A DNA stretch of 64,000 bases, from NCBI RefSeq assembly GCF_002355855.1, contig NZ_AP017655.1:1178001-1242000 (forward strand), given 5' to 3'. Origin of the DNA: Sphingobium cloacae. GTDB taxonomy: Bacteria > Pseudomonadota > Alphaproteobacteria > Sphingomonadales > Sphingomonadaceae. Numbering within the stretch: position 1 is the first letter of the stretch; each line of letters begins with the position of its first letter. Positions 45,450-52,934 of this stretch are shown in pieces. Below the pieces are notes generated by a model that was not told where the DNA came from, made no database searches, and saw only the letters and a list, made by a program, of their open reading frames with translations. The position numbers and the translations under genes were made by a program.

Positions 45450-45697
45450 GGATCATAGAGGCTATCGGCCCATCATCGCTCCCATGTGATGCTTGCGACT
45501 TCCGGGCATGAGGACGGTCAAAGGCACGCGACTCGCATTGTAGAGGCAGGCTGGCTCTTTGATCCACTCCCGTGCCTCCATAGGCAGGAGCGGACCAAAG
45601 TGCATCCAGAGCGCAGGAGCGCGCATGTTAGGCATGTAACGCTTCTGCTCGCCCTCATGCGATCATGGCCGCTCCCATGCGAGACAAGGAGTGCGCC
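45450..45697. other. Non-coding region before the CopG-like gene
   Basis: This stretch of 248 bp has no supported ORF. It holds a hairpin CTCCCGTGCCT-CCAT-AGGCAGGAG (about 45567-45590), GCGCATGTTAGGCATGTAACGC (about 45632), and a good AAGGAG Shine-Dalgarno sequence at 45686-45691. Before IS21 inserted it was contiguous with 42797-42920. Regions upstream of CopG-type mobilization genes often hold oriT, so it is an alternative to the candidate beside the relaxase. Confidence 0.4.
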
Positions 45698-46108
45698 ATG
45701 ATCCGGGGCAAGACCCGCCACCAGCTATTCCTGCCCGACGAGATGAGCAAGCGTCTCACCGCCATGGCGAAGAGCCAGAAGCGGGCGCGTTCCGATTTGC
45801 TGCTGGAAATGGTCGAAGCCTATCTGAACCGGCGGGCCGCCAATGATGCCGACAGCCTTGAGCGCAAGCTGTCCCGCATCGCCCGCGCGGTCGAGGACGG
45901 CAACCGCGAAGCCTTCTTCATCAGCCACAGCCTGCAACGCTTCTTGCGCTTCTACCTGATCCATAGCGCCATGCAGCCCCGCCCCGGCGAGGACGCCATT
46001 GCGGCAGGCGAAAAAGCCTATCGCCAGTTCATCGACGCCATAACCCGGATGCTCGCCCAAGGCGTCGCCAATGACAATTCGGCTCCCGGCGCGGAGGATG
46101 GGCAATGA
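45698..46108 (+). CDS. CopG/ribbon-helix-helix-type mobilization accessory protein
   Basis: Protein of 136 residues. The N-terminal half (KTRHQLFLPDEMSKRLTAMAKSQKRARSDLLLEMVEAYLNR) has the beta-strand then two-helix pattern of ribbon-helix-helix DNA-binding proteins. The C-terminal half is helical. On mobilizable elements such proteins help the relaxase bind oriT. ATG at 45698, 6 nt after AAGGAG. It overlaps the next small ORF (ATGA). The relaxase gene is now 9.7 kb away, with IS elements between. Confidence 0.75.
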   Translation: MIRGKTRHQLFLPDEMSKRLTAMAKSQKRARSDLLLEMVEAYLNRRAANDADSLERKLSRIARAVEDGNREAFFISHSLQRFLRFYLIHSAMQPRPGEDAIAAGEKAYRQFIDAITRMLAQGVANDNSAPGAEDGQ

Positions 46109-46290
46109 CTGGCAAACGGCGCTTCCCTTCCGCCGATACCTGCCCGGTCGCGGCCAACGACAATCTCCCGCCCATCAGCAAGGAGGCGCAAGCCGCTATC
46201 CTTCGGATTGCGCGCATCATCGGACGCCAGATCGCCCGCGAGGAAATGGCGCGGATGCAGGCGGAGAATGATAATGAGGTTTCCGAATAA
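46105..46290 (+). CDS. Small hypothetical protein in the CopG operon
   Basis: Protein of 61 residues (MTGKRRFPSADTCPVAANDN... EAQAAILRIARIIGRQIAREEMARMQAEN) with one amphipathic helix. It overlaps the CopG-like gene by 4 nt. The sequence resembles short proteins encoded beside relaxosome genes and recombinases in alphaproteobacterial elements. Function unknown. Confidence 0.65.
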   Translation: MTGKRRFPSADTCPVAANDNLPPISKEAQAAILRIARIIGRQIAREEMARMQAENDNEVSE

Positions 46291-46348
46291 CCCTTATCAA
46301 TTGATGGAATAATTGACATCATGACTTATCGCTGGCATAGAATCCATC

Positions 46349-46633
46349 ATGAAGGCTGAACCGCTACTCCATGAGCGTCAGCAGCTAAACGCGGATTCGT
46401 TTGTCGAACTTCGGATATGGCGCGTGCCCCAGCCGGTTCCGGGATCGAGACACGACCTCAAATATGCCCTTGCCTATGTGGTGGGCGGCGTTTGCGTGCT
46501 ACGCTATGACAATGAGGCCGGAAAGGGCGACCACCGGCATATCGGCGCAATCGAGACGGCTTACAGCTTCACGACGCCCGCCGCATTGCTGGCGGACTTC
46601 TGGAACGATGTGGACCAATGGAGGCCGGAATGA
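46349..46633 (+). CDS. tumE: TumE-like toxin (DUF6516)
   Basis: Protein of 94 residues of the DUF6516 family, with ELRIWRVPQPVPGSRHDLKYALAYVVGG and VLRYDNEAGKGDHRHIG. These are the toxin part of TumE/TumA modules, thought to inhibit growth, possibly as an RNase-like toxin. The GKGDHRH motif holds conserved charged residues and His. The stop overlaps the antitoxin start (ATGA). Confidence 0.82.
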   Translation: MKAEPLLHERQQLNADSFVELRIWRVPQPVPGSRHDLKYALAYVVGGVCVLRYDNEAGKGDHRHIGAIETAYSFTTPAALLADFWNDVDQWRPE

Positions 46634-46971
46634 ACACCATCACCCTTTCCGTCGCATCGCGCGAGGATGTGAACCGCCGCGCGCTTGCGGCCTTTGAGGG
46701 GAAGCAGCAGGGCGCGCATTTCTCCTTCGCCTCGACGGACCTGCTTTGGCAGACCCTGACACGCAAGCGGTGGGAACTGCTACAGGCCATGACCGGGCAA
46801 GGCGCCATGTCGATCCGGGAAGCGGCGCGGCGCGTCGGCCGGGACATGAAGGCGGTGCATGGCGATGTCCACGCCCTTATGAAAGCGGGGCTGATCGACC
46901 GCGCCGGACGCGGCGTCATCTTCCCTTATGATGCCGTCCACGTCGATTTCATGCTGACCAAGGCCGCCTGA
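46630..46971 (+). CDS. tumA: TumA-like antitoxin (HVO_A0114-type winged-helix)
   Basis: Protein of 113 residues with a winged helix-turn-helix (ELLQAMTGQGAMSIREAARRVGRDMKAVHGDVHALMKAGLIDR). It pairs with the DUF6516 toxin, which it should neutralise while repressing the operon. The ATG at 46630 overlaps the toxin stop. Together they would stabilise the island. A 29-bp gap leads to the recombinase. Confidence 0.82.
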   Translation: MNTITLSVASREDVNRRALAAFEGKQQGAHFSFASTDLLWQTLTRKRWELLQAMTGQGAMSIREAARRVGRDMKAVHGDVHALMKAGLIDRAGRGVIFPYDAVHVDFMLTKAA

Positions 46972-47000
46972 TGACCGCCATGTAAACGGAGATATCCGCC

Positions 47001-48626
47001 ATGACCCGCGTTGCGTTCTATGCCCGCTATTCCTCTGACAATCAGCGGGAAGCCTCGATTGAGGATCAGTTGCGGATATGCCGGGAGCGAGCGCAGCGCG
47101 AAGGCTGGCAGATCGTCGAAACCTATACCGATGCCGCGATTTCCGGGGCAAGCATGGCCCTTCGCCCCGGTATCAAGACACTCCTTGCCGACGCGCAAGC
47201 TGGCCGCTTCGATATCGTTCTGGCCGAGGCGCTGGACAGGCTCTCGCGCGATCAGGAAGACATTGCCGGTCTGTTCAAACGCCTCCGCTTTGCCGGTATC
47301 CAGATCGTCACCCTGTCCGAAGGTGTTGTGGACGAACTGCATGTCGGCCTCAAAGGCACCATGAACGCGCTGTTTCTCCGCGACCTTGCCGCCAAGATCA
47401 AGCGCGGGCAAATCGGCCGCATCCTGAAAGGCTATTCGGTCGGCGGCATCTCCTACGGCTATCGCGTCGTGAGGCGGTTCGATGAGCGTGGCGAGCCGAT
47501 TCGGGGACTTCGGGAGATCGACGAGGAGCAGGCCGAGGTGATCCGCCGCATTTTCCACGAATTCGCTTCGGGGCAATCGGGACGAACGATCGCGGCCGGT
47601 CTGAACCGGGACGGCATCCCTTCACCATTTGGCGGAGACTGGTCCTCTTCGACCATCAACGGCAATCTCAAGCGCCGTAGCGGCATCCTCTACAATGAAG
47701 CCTATATTGGATTGCTGGTTTTCGACCGTATCCACATGGTCAAAGACCCGGAAACCGGCAAGCGCATTTCCCGCCCCAATCCCCCGGAGACATGGCAGAT
47801 CGTTGCAGCGCCTCACCTGCGCATCGTCAGCGATGAACTATGGGATGCGGTGCAGGCTCGAAAGAAGCTTTACGGCGGCACCCGGCTGCACGAGCGCCGA
47901 CGCCCCAGGCATATGTTCTCCGGCCTTGTGAAATGCGGATGCTGCGGCGCATCCTATACGGTCAAGAGCAAGGACCAGCTTGCTTGCGCGGCCCACAGGG
48001 AAAAGGGAACCTGCGGCAATGGCCGGACCATTCGCGTCCCCGATCTTGAACGCCGCGTTCTGGACGGCATCAGGCAACGGCTGCTCGCCCCGGATGCCAT
48101 CGCGGAGTTTCTGGCCGAATATCACGCCGAGCGGAAGCGCCTGACGGCAAAGGTCCGGCAGGAACGGCAGCAGATCGAAAAGAGGCTTGGCGCCATAGAA
48201 AGGCAGATCAACAACATCATAGACGCGATTGCCGATGGCGTCGCCACCGCCAGCATGAAATCCCGATTGCTTGAGATCGAGGCGGAAAAGGAAAGCCTGA
48301 CCGCAAAGCTTGCCGTGCTGACGGAATCGAGCAAGGTCGTGGAACTGCACCCGGCGTCCATCGAAGCCTATCGCCGGAAGGTGACCGAATTGCAGGACGC
48401 CCTGGGAACCGATGAAGGCGACCGCCGGGAAGCGGCGAGCGTCATTCGTTCGCTTGTGACCGCCATCGAGGTCATGCCGCGCGAGGGCCGGGGCGAACTT
48501 GAACTGAGCGTTCACGGCGCGCTGGCCGAGCTTCTCAACCTGCCCCACCGGAAACCGGGGGAATTGCCTGCGACTGCATTGATGGTAGCGGAGGAGGGAC
48601 TTGAACCCCCGACACGCGGATTATGA
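47001..48626 (+). CDS. Large serine recombinase (integrase) ending inside the tRNA gene
   Basis: Site-specific recombinase of 541 residues. The N-terminal resolvase domain has the catalytic Ser near residue 11-12 (FYARYSSDNQREASIEDQ) and the ALDRLSRDQED Arg motif. A recombinase domain follows (about 160-260), then a zinc ribbon (CGCCGASYTV... CAAHREKGTCGNG) and a coiled coil (about 365-430). The last residues, EEGLEPPTRGL, are translated from the antisense of the tRNA gene, and the stop lies within it (48624-48626). It probably integrates and excises the island. GGAG precedes the ATG. Confidence 0.92.
   Translation: MTRVAFYARYSSDNQREASIEDQLRICRERAQREGWQIVETYTDAAISGASMALRPGIKTLLADAQAGRFDIVLAEALDRLSRDQEDIAGLFKRLRFAGIQIVTLSEGVVDELHVGLKGTMNALFLRDLAAKIKRGQIGRILKGYSVGGISYGYRVVRRFDERGEPIRGLREIDEEQAEVIRRIFHEFASGQSGRTIAAGLNRDGIPSPFGGDWSSSTINGNLKRRSGILYNEAYIGLLVFDRIHMVKDPETGKRISRPNPPETWQIVAAPHLRIVSDELWDAVQARKKLYGGTRLHERRRPRHMFSGLVKCGCCGASYTVKSKDQLACAAHREKGTCGNGRTIRVPDLERRVLDGIRQRLLAPDAIAEFLAEYHAERKRLTAKVRQERQQIEKRLGAIERQINNIIDAIADGVATASMKSRLLEIEAEKESLTAKLAVLTESSKVVELHPASIEAYRRKVTELQDALGTDEGDRREAASVIRSLVTAIEVMPREGRGELELSVHGALAELLNLPHRKPGELPATALMVAEEGLEPPTRGL
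48583..48595. repeat. Right island junction (att repeat in tRNA 3' end)
   Basis: TGGTAGCGGAGGA, the complement of the tRNA 3' end (acceptor strand, discriminator and CCA). The same 13 bp occur at 19502-19514. It is read in frame as part of the recombinase C-terminus. Confidence 0.75.
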
Positions 48627-48659
48627 TTCCGCTGCTCTAACCAGCTGAGCTACTCCGCC
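48583..48659 (-). tRNA. tRNA-Met (CAT anticodon)
   Basis: A full cloverleaf of 77 nt including encoded CCA. The acceptor GGCGGAG pairs with CTCCGCT (G-U at the first pair); there is a D-arm (GCTCAGCTGGTTAGAGC), an anticodon stem GCGGA/TCCGC with loop ATCATAA, and a T-arm GGGGGTTCAAGTCCCTC. The anticodon is CAT. The loop and stem resemble elongator Met tRNAs of alphaproteobacteria; tRNA-Ile2 also carries CAT and cannot be fully excluded. The gene is intact despite being the island's attachment site. Confidence 0.92.
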
Positions 48660-48871
48660 CCATGGGCCTCGCGCGGCGCGTTGCCTCGCGGTGAGGGCGC
48701 GCTATACGCAGCGGCGGCGGACCGGTCAACGGGGTTTGGAAGCAGGCCGCGAAATTATCCGATGCCCGCGCGGACTCCGCGCTTTCCCCGATCGGCTTGC
48801 CGCGCCGAACCGGATTGGCTCGTCAGCGATCGTCCGTTGCGCTATGGTCGGAAACGAGAGGAGCCGCAAGC

Positions 48872-49195
48872 ATGACGATGATTTCCGATAAGGACAAGAA
48901 ACTGCATTTCGACCTGACGAATGTCGGCCTCAGGGCACAGGCCACGGCGGCGGGGCTGCTGCAACTCTGCATGGAATTGCGGCGCGTCGACATATTGGAC
49001 GAAGAGGCCGTGGAGCGGATCAAGGACGCGATAGCCCGGGAAATCGAAATCTCCGCCCCGCGCGTGGTGATTTCGCAGGGCTACCGGCAGGATCTTCGCG
49101 GCCGGCTGGACCAATTGTTCGCGGGCGAGCGGGATCTGGGGCCTGCCGAAGGACTGGCTTTCAAGGCGCCGGAGCAGCACGGCGCGCCGGGATAA
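48872..49195 (+). CDS. Conserved hypothetical protein
   Basis: Protein of 107 residues from an ATG preceded by GAGAGGAG (MTMISDKDKKLHFDLTNVGLRAQATAAGLLQLCMEL). It is mostly helical and acidic, with no signal peptide. First backbone gene to the right of the tRNA. No family recognised. Confidence 0.7.
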   Translation: MTMISDKDKKLHFDLTNVGLRAQATAAGLLQLCMELRRVDILDEEAVERIKDAIAREIEISAPRVVISQGYRQDLRGRLDQLFAGERDLGPAEGLAFKAPEQHGAPG

Positions 49196-49205
49196 GGCGG
49201 CTTCT

Positions 49206-50105
49206 TCAGCGCCGGATTTCCATGCTCACCGGCCTTTGCCGGGCATCGATCGCTATGCGCACATCAGCCAGCCGGGGCATTTCGGCGAGCATGTGGCGCG
49301 TCAATCTTTCATAATGGTCGATGAAGCGGTCCAACGCGGCCTCGTCCATCACCGCCACGCCCTCCGGACGCCGGGCGGCAAGCTTCGCCTCCTGCCTGCG
49401 GCGATGGGCGCGCACATTGTCGAAACCGGGCACCTCCAGCATGACCAGCAGGTCGATGCGGTCGAACAGCCGCGCATAGCCCTGCCTGAGCCGGCGGTTG
49501 ATTTCGCGCCGCCAGAGGCCCTGCGGGTCTTCCCGTTCCTCCAGCGCGTTGATCGGGGTGCGCAGCGCCTCGTCCGGCATCGGCGCGGCCCCCACGCACC
49601 ATCCCTCGAACAGGATGATGTCAACGGGGCCCTCCACCCGCTCGCTGCGATCCAGACGGTCGTCCACCGCCTTGTCGAACCGGGGCAGATCGGCGGACCC
49701 GCCCGCCAGCAACGCGTCCAGCACCGCCATGCCCAGCGCGACATCATGCGTTCCGGGCACGCCCCGAGTCGCGAACAGCGGATGGACGGAACGCGCCAGC
49801 GCCTCCCGCTCCGCCCGTTTGAGATACAGGTCGTCGATCGACAGCAGCGCGACGGACAACCCCTTTTCCTCCAGCAGGGCTTTGAGGAACAGGCAAAGGG
49901 TCGATTTGCCGCTGCCCTGCGCGCCGTTCACGCCGACCAGCAGCGGCCGCTTCGTTTCGCTCCGCTTCGCGATATGGTCGGCCAGGACGCGCCAATAGCG
50001 TTGGACGATCTCCGCATAGTCGGGCGGCAACCCTTCGCCCGCCATCAGCGCGGCGATGCGGTCCGGCCCCGGCTGCGCCATGCTTCCCGTTTCAGCCATC
50101 GCCAT
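49206..50105 (-). CDS. D-glycerate 3-kinase-like P-loop kinase
   Basis: Protein of about 299 residues. P-loop LVGVNGAQGSGKSTLC (about 58-73) is followed by LLSIDDLYLKRAEREALA, the VHPLFATRGVPGTHDVALG motif, IILFEGWCVGA, and a C-terminal REINRRLRQGYARLFDRIDLLVMLEVPGF region, as in plant/cyanobacterial D-glycerate 3-kinases (COG4240). It would phosphorylate glycerate or a related small hydroxyacid. The start at 50105 is preferred, since AGGAGG lies 6 nt upstream; a Met at 50111 has no spacing. It overlaps the hydrolase gene. Confidence 0.87.
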   Translation of the reverse strand: MAMAETGSMAQPGPDRIAALMAGEGLPPDYAEIVQRYWRVLADHIAKRSETKRPLLVGVNGAQGSGKSTLCLFLKALLEEKGLSVALLSIDDLYLKRAEREALARSVHPLFATRGVPGTHDVALGMAVLDALLAGGSADLPRFDKAVDDRLDRSERVEGPVDIILFEGWCVGAAPMPDEALRTPINALEEREDPQGLWRREINRRLRQGYARLFDRIDLLVMLEVPGFDNVRAHRRRQEAKLAARRPEGVAVMDEAALDRFIDHYERLTRHMLAEMPRLADVRIAIDARQRPVSMEIRR

Positions 50106-51300
50106 CCCCATCCTCCTGTCGCTGCACGAGAGCGCCCGTCACGCCCGCGCGAATTTCGGCGCGGACGGGGTAGGTGCTCGACGGCAGATGCTGGGTCATG
50201 AAGACGGCGATCAGCCGCTCGACCGGATCGACGAAGAACCAGGTGGAAAAGATGCCGCCCCAGCTATAGTCCCGCGCTTCCAGCCCCATGGCGAAGCCGA
50301 GGCCGAAGCCCACTCCGGCATAGTCCACTTCGCTGAACATGCCCGTCGACAGGCTGGCGAGATCCTGTCCGCCCGGCAGGCGGTTGGTCCGCATCGCTTC
50401 CACCGTTTCCGGTTTCAGCAGCCGCGCGCCATCCAGTTCCCCGCCGCGCAGCAACATCCGCGCGAAGCGGTGATAATCCGCCGTGGACGACACCAGCCCG
50501 CCCCCGCCCGAGCGCCATGGCAGCGAGCGGCTCCAGTTGCTTCGCGCGCCCCGGTCGCTGAGCGCGATGCCCGCGCCGGTGAACCGCCATGCGTCGGTCA
50601 GCCGGTCCACCCGGTCCGCGGGCACGGTGAAGAAACTGTCGGTCATGCCCAGCGGATCGAATATCCGCGCCCGGAACAGGCTTTCCAGGTCCATGCCCGT
50701 CAGCCGCTCGGCCACCACGCCCAGCACATCGGTGGAGACGGAATAATTCCAGCTTTCGCCCGGCTGGAACTCCAGCGGGATGTCGGCCAGCGCGGCGATG
50801 AAATCGTCGGAGGACCGTTTCTGCTGGAACTCGTCCAGCCCCAGCGCCCGATAGCGCGCATCGATCGGCGTGCGCTGCTGCAAGCCGTAGGTCAGGCCGG
50901 ACGTATGGCGCAGCAGGTCGATCATCCGCATCGGCCTTTCGAGCGCCCTGCCCTCCAGCCCCACGCGCAGCCGCGCAAATTCGGGGATCACCTCCGTCAC
51001 CGGATCGTCCAGCCCCACCAGCCCCTGCTCCACCAGCATCATGAAGGCGACGGATGTGACCGGCTTCGTCATGGAGGCGATGCGGAACAGCGCATCGTCG
51101 CGCAGCGGTTCGCCCGTCTCCCGCGCGCGCCCGCGGCTGACCGAAAGCACGGTGCGTTCGTCCCGCGAAACGCGCAATTGCATGTGCGGCAGCTTCCCGC
51201 CCGCCACATAGGTCCGGTCCAGATACCCGGCCAGCGCGTCGAGCCGGTCCGGGTCCATGCCCGCGTCCCGCGCCGCTTCCCGGTCGGTATATGCTGTCAT
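50092..51300 (-). CDS. Serine hydrolase, beta-lactamase class C/esterase EstB-like
   Basis: Protein of about 402 residues. The S-x-x-K motif is FRIASMTKPVTSVAFM (Ser about 76). A Tyr motif is in SWNYSVSTDVLGVVAERL (about 175), and the C-terminal region has the GGIFSTWFFVDP pattern equivalent to the KTG strand. No clear signal peptide, so probably a cytosolic esterase or peptidase and not a resistance enzyme. ATG at 51300 with GGGAG 5 nt upstream. Its 3' end overlaps the kinase start by 14 nt. Confidence 0.9.
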   Translation of the reverse strand: MTAYTDREAARDAGMDPDRLDALAGYLDRTYVAGGKLPHMQLRVSRDERTVLSVSRGRARETGEPLRDDALFRIASMTKPVTSVAFMMLVEQGLVGLDDPVTEVIPEFARLRVGLEGRALERPMRMIDLLRHTSGLTYGLQQRTPIDARYRALGLDEFQQKRSSDDFIAALADIPLEFQPGESWNYSVSTDVLGVVAERLTGMDLESLFRARIFDPLGMTDSFFTVPADRVDRLTDAWRFTGAGIALSDRGARSNWSRSLPWRSGGGGLVSSTADYHRFARMLLRGGELDGARLLKPETVEAMRTNRLPGGQDLASLSTGMFSEVDYAGVGFGLGFAMGLEARDYSWGGIFSTWFFVDPVERLIAVFMTQHLPSSTYPVRAEIRAGVTGALVQRQEDGDGDG

Positions 51301-51427
51301 ATGCGCTCCCGCCATGTCGACGGAGCTAGACCAGCGGTGCGGTCAGGTAAACCGTCATCACCTTGCCAAGACCCCGCCCACGCCTCTATTGCAGCGGCTG
51401 AACGGCAAGCACTGGACCCTGACAGAC

Positions 51428-51940
51428 ATGGCCACGGGCCTTTCCGCGATCTTCCTCCAGAACCGCCCCGCCCTGCTGCGCTTCCTGCGCGGGCGCGGCG
51501 CGGGGGAGGATGCGGAGGACATGTTGCAGGACATGTGGATGAAGCTGGAGGCGAAGGATCTGGGCCCGGTCGCCGATCCGCTGCCCTATCTCTACCGCAT
51601 GGCCAATAATCTGATGCTGGACCGCTACCGTTCCCATATCCGCCGCGAACGGCGCGAGCAGGACTGGGCGGAGGGCGCGGGCGGCGTGATGGCCGATCCG
51701 GGCGAGGACATCGCCATCGACGAACGCCTGATCCTGACGCAAAGGCTGGAGGAAGCGCGCGCCGTCTTGCGCGAACTCGGCCCGCGCGTCGAACTGGTGT
51801 TCCGCCGCTTCCGCATCGAGGGCGTGGGTCAGCGCCTGATCGCGGAGGAACTGGGCGTCAGCCTCACCACCGTGGAGAAGGATCTGCAAAAGGCCTATCG
51901 CGCCATGATCGCGCTCAAGCAAAGGCTGGATACGGAATGA
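51428..51940 (+). CDS. ECF sigma factor, FecI-like (second system)
   Basis: Protein of 170 residues with sigma region 2 (EDMLQDMWMKLEAKDLGPVADPLPYLYRMANNLMLDRYRS) and region 4 (LRELGPRVELVFRRFRIEGVGQRLIAEELGVSLTTVEKDLQKAYRAM). First gene of a sigma-FecR-receptor unit, 37 nt before the FecR gene. The ATG at 51428 begins the conserved region; the longer upstream frame overlaps the divergent hydrolase gene. Confidence 0.92.
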   Translation: MATGLSAIFLQNRPALLRFLRGRGAGEDAEDMLQDMWMKLEAKDLGPVADPLPYLYRMANNLMLDRYRSHIRRERREQDWAEGAGGVMADPGEDIAIDERLILTQRLEEARAVLRELGPRVELVFRRFRIEGVGQRLIAEELGVSLTTVEKDLQKAYRAMIALKQRLDTE

Positions 51941-51977
51941 GCGCGGCGGCGGCGTCACAGCCTGCAAGGGGTGAACA

Positions 51978-52934
51978 ATGAACAGGGCCGATGCCATGAT
52001 CCATGAGGATGCGCTGCTGTGGGTGATCCGCACGCGCGATCCGGAATTTGTCGACTGGGAAGGCTTCACCGCATGGCTGGAGGTCGATCCGGCCCATGCG
52101 GCGGCCTATGACGCGCTGATGGCGCGGGATGCCGGCCTGGACGCGATCATCCCCGCCGATCCGGTCCATATGCCCGCGCCCGCCAACGACGCGGGCGATC
52201 CCGCCGGGCGGCGCTGGCGACCGATGCGCTGGATCGGCGGCGGCGCGATGGCGGCGGCTCTGGTGGCGGCGGTGTCGCTCGGCGTCATGAACCGGAGCGA
52301 CATCTACACGGTCACGACCGCGCCCGGCGAAACGCGCAGCATCGCGCTGGACGACGGCACGAAGATCGACGTGAACGGCGGCACCACGCTGCGGCTCGAC
52401 CGCAAGAATCTGCGCTTCGCCGCGCTCGACAAGGGCGAGGCGGCCTTCACCGTGCGGCATGACGAAGCCAATCCCTTCCGCGTCACCGTGGGCGACGACC
52501 TGTTCGAGGATGCGGGCACCGTCTTCAACATCGTCCGCAGCGAAGCCTCGACCCGCATCGGCGTGTCGGAGGGCAAGGTGATCTACAATCCCCGCGCCGA
52601 AGCCATCGCCCTTCCCGCGGGCCGCGCGCTGACCGATGATGCGTCCGGCGTGAAGGTCATGAACATCGCGCCCGAAGCCGTGGCGAGCTGGCGCAGCGGG
52701 CGGCTGGTCTATGCCAACGCCCCCATCGGCGAGGTGGGCGAGGACATCGCCCGCTCCATCGGCGTGCGCCTCTCCGCTACGCCCGGCGCGGCCGCGATGC
52801 GCTTCACCGGCACCATCGCGCTGGACAAGGACCCGGCGCGCTTCTTCGCCGGGGCCGCGCCGCTCATGGGATTGACCGCCGTCCGTCAAGGCGACGGATG
52901 GCTGCTGAAAGAAGGGGATGGTCCGCAAAGCTGA
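51978..52934 (+). CDS. FecR-family regulator (second system)
   Basis: Protein of 318 residues. It has a cytoplasmic DUF4880-like segment (LLWVIRTRDPEFVDWEGFTAWLEVDPAHAAAYD), a membrane helix (about 90-108), then a FecR domain (GETRSIALDDGTKIDVNGGTTLRL... KGEAAFTVRHDE... AGTVFNIVRSE) and a secretin/TonB-short-N-like C-terminus. It should hold the adjacent sigma factor until the receptor signals. Its end overlaps the receptor start by 17 nt. Confidence 0.92.
   Translation: MNRADAMIHEDALLWVIRTRDPEFVDWEGFTAWLEVDPAHAAAYDALMARDAGLDAIIPADPVHMPAPANDAGDPAGRRWRPMRWIGGGAMAAALVAAVSLGVMNRSDIYTVTTAPGETRSIALDDGTKIDVNGGTTLRLDRKNLRFAALDKGEAAFTVRHDEANPFRVTVGDDLFEDAGTVFNIVRSEASTRIGVSEGKVIYNPRAEAIALPAGRALTDDASGVKVMNIAPEAVASWRSGRLVYANAPIGEVGEDIARSIGVRLSATPGAAAMRFTGTIALDKDPARFFAGAAPLMGLTAVRQGDGWLLKEGDGPQS

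Larger units (their letters stand above)
19502..48595. mobile_element. 29.1-kb integrative mobilizable island in tRNA-Met(CAT)
   Basis: The island is bounded by the 13-bp direct repeat TGGTAGCGGAGGA at 19502-19514 and 48583-48595, the right copy being the 3' end of the tRNA gene. A large serine recombinase lies directly against the tRNA. The interior has a relaxase, a CopG-like protein, a toxin-antitoxin pair, many insertion sequences and an iron-uptake cargo, and is more AT-rich in places than the flanks. No type IV secretion or replication genes are visible, so it looks like an integrative mobilizable element, not a self-transmissible one. Both edges abut ordinary chromosomal genes. Confidence 0.75.

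Noticed and set aside
50092..51300. Beta-lactam resistance gene
   Set aside because: SMTK and the fold fit class C enzymes, but there is no signal peptide and the remaining motifs match EstB-like esterases better.
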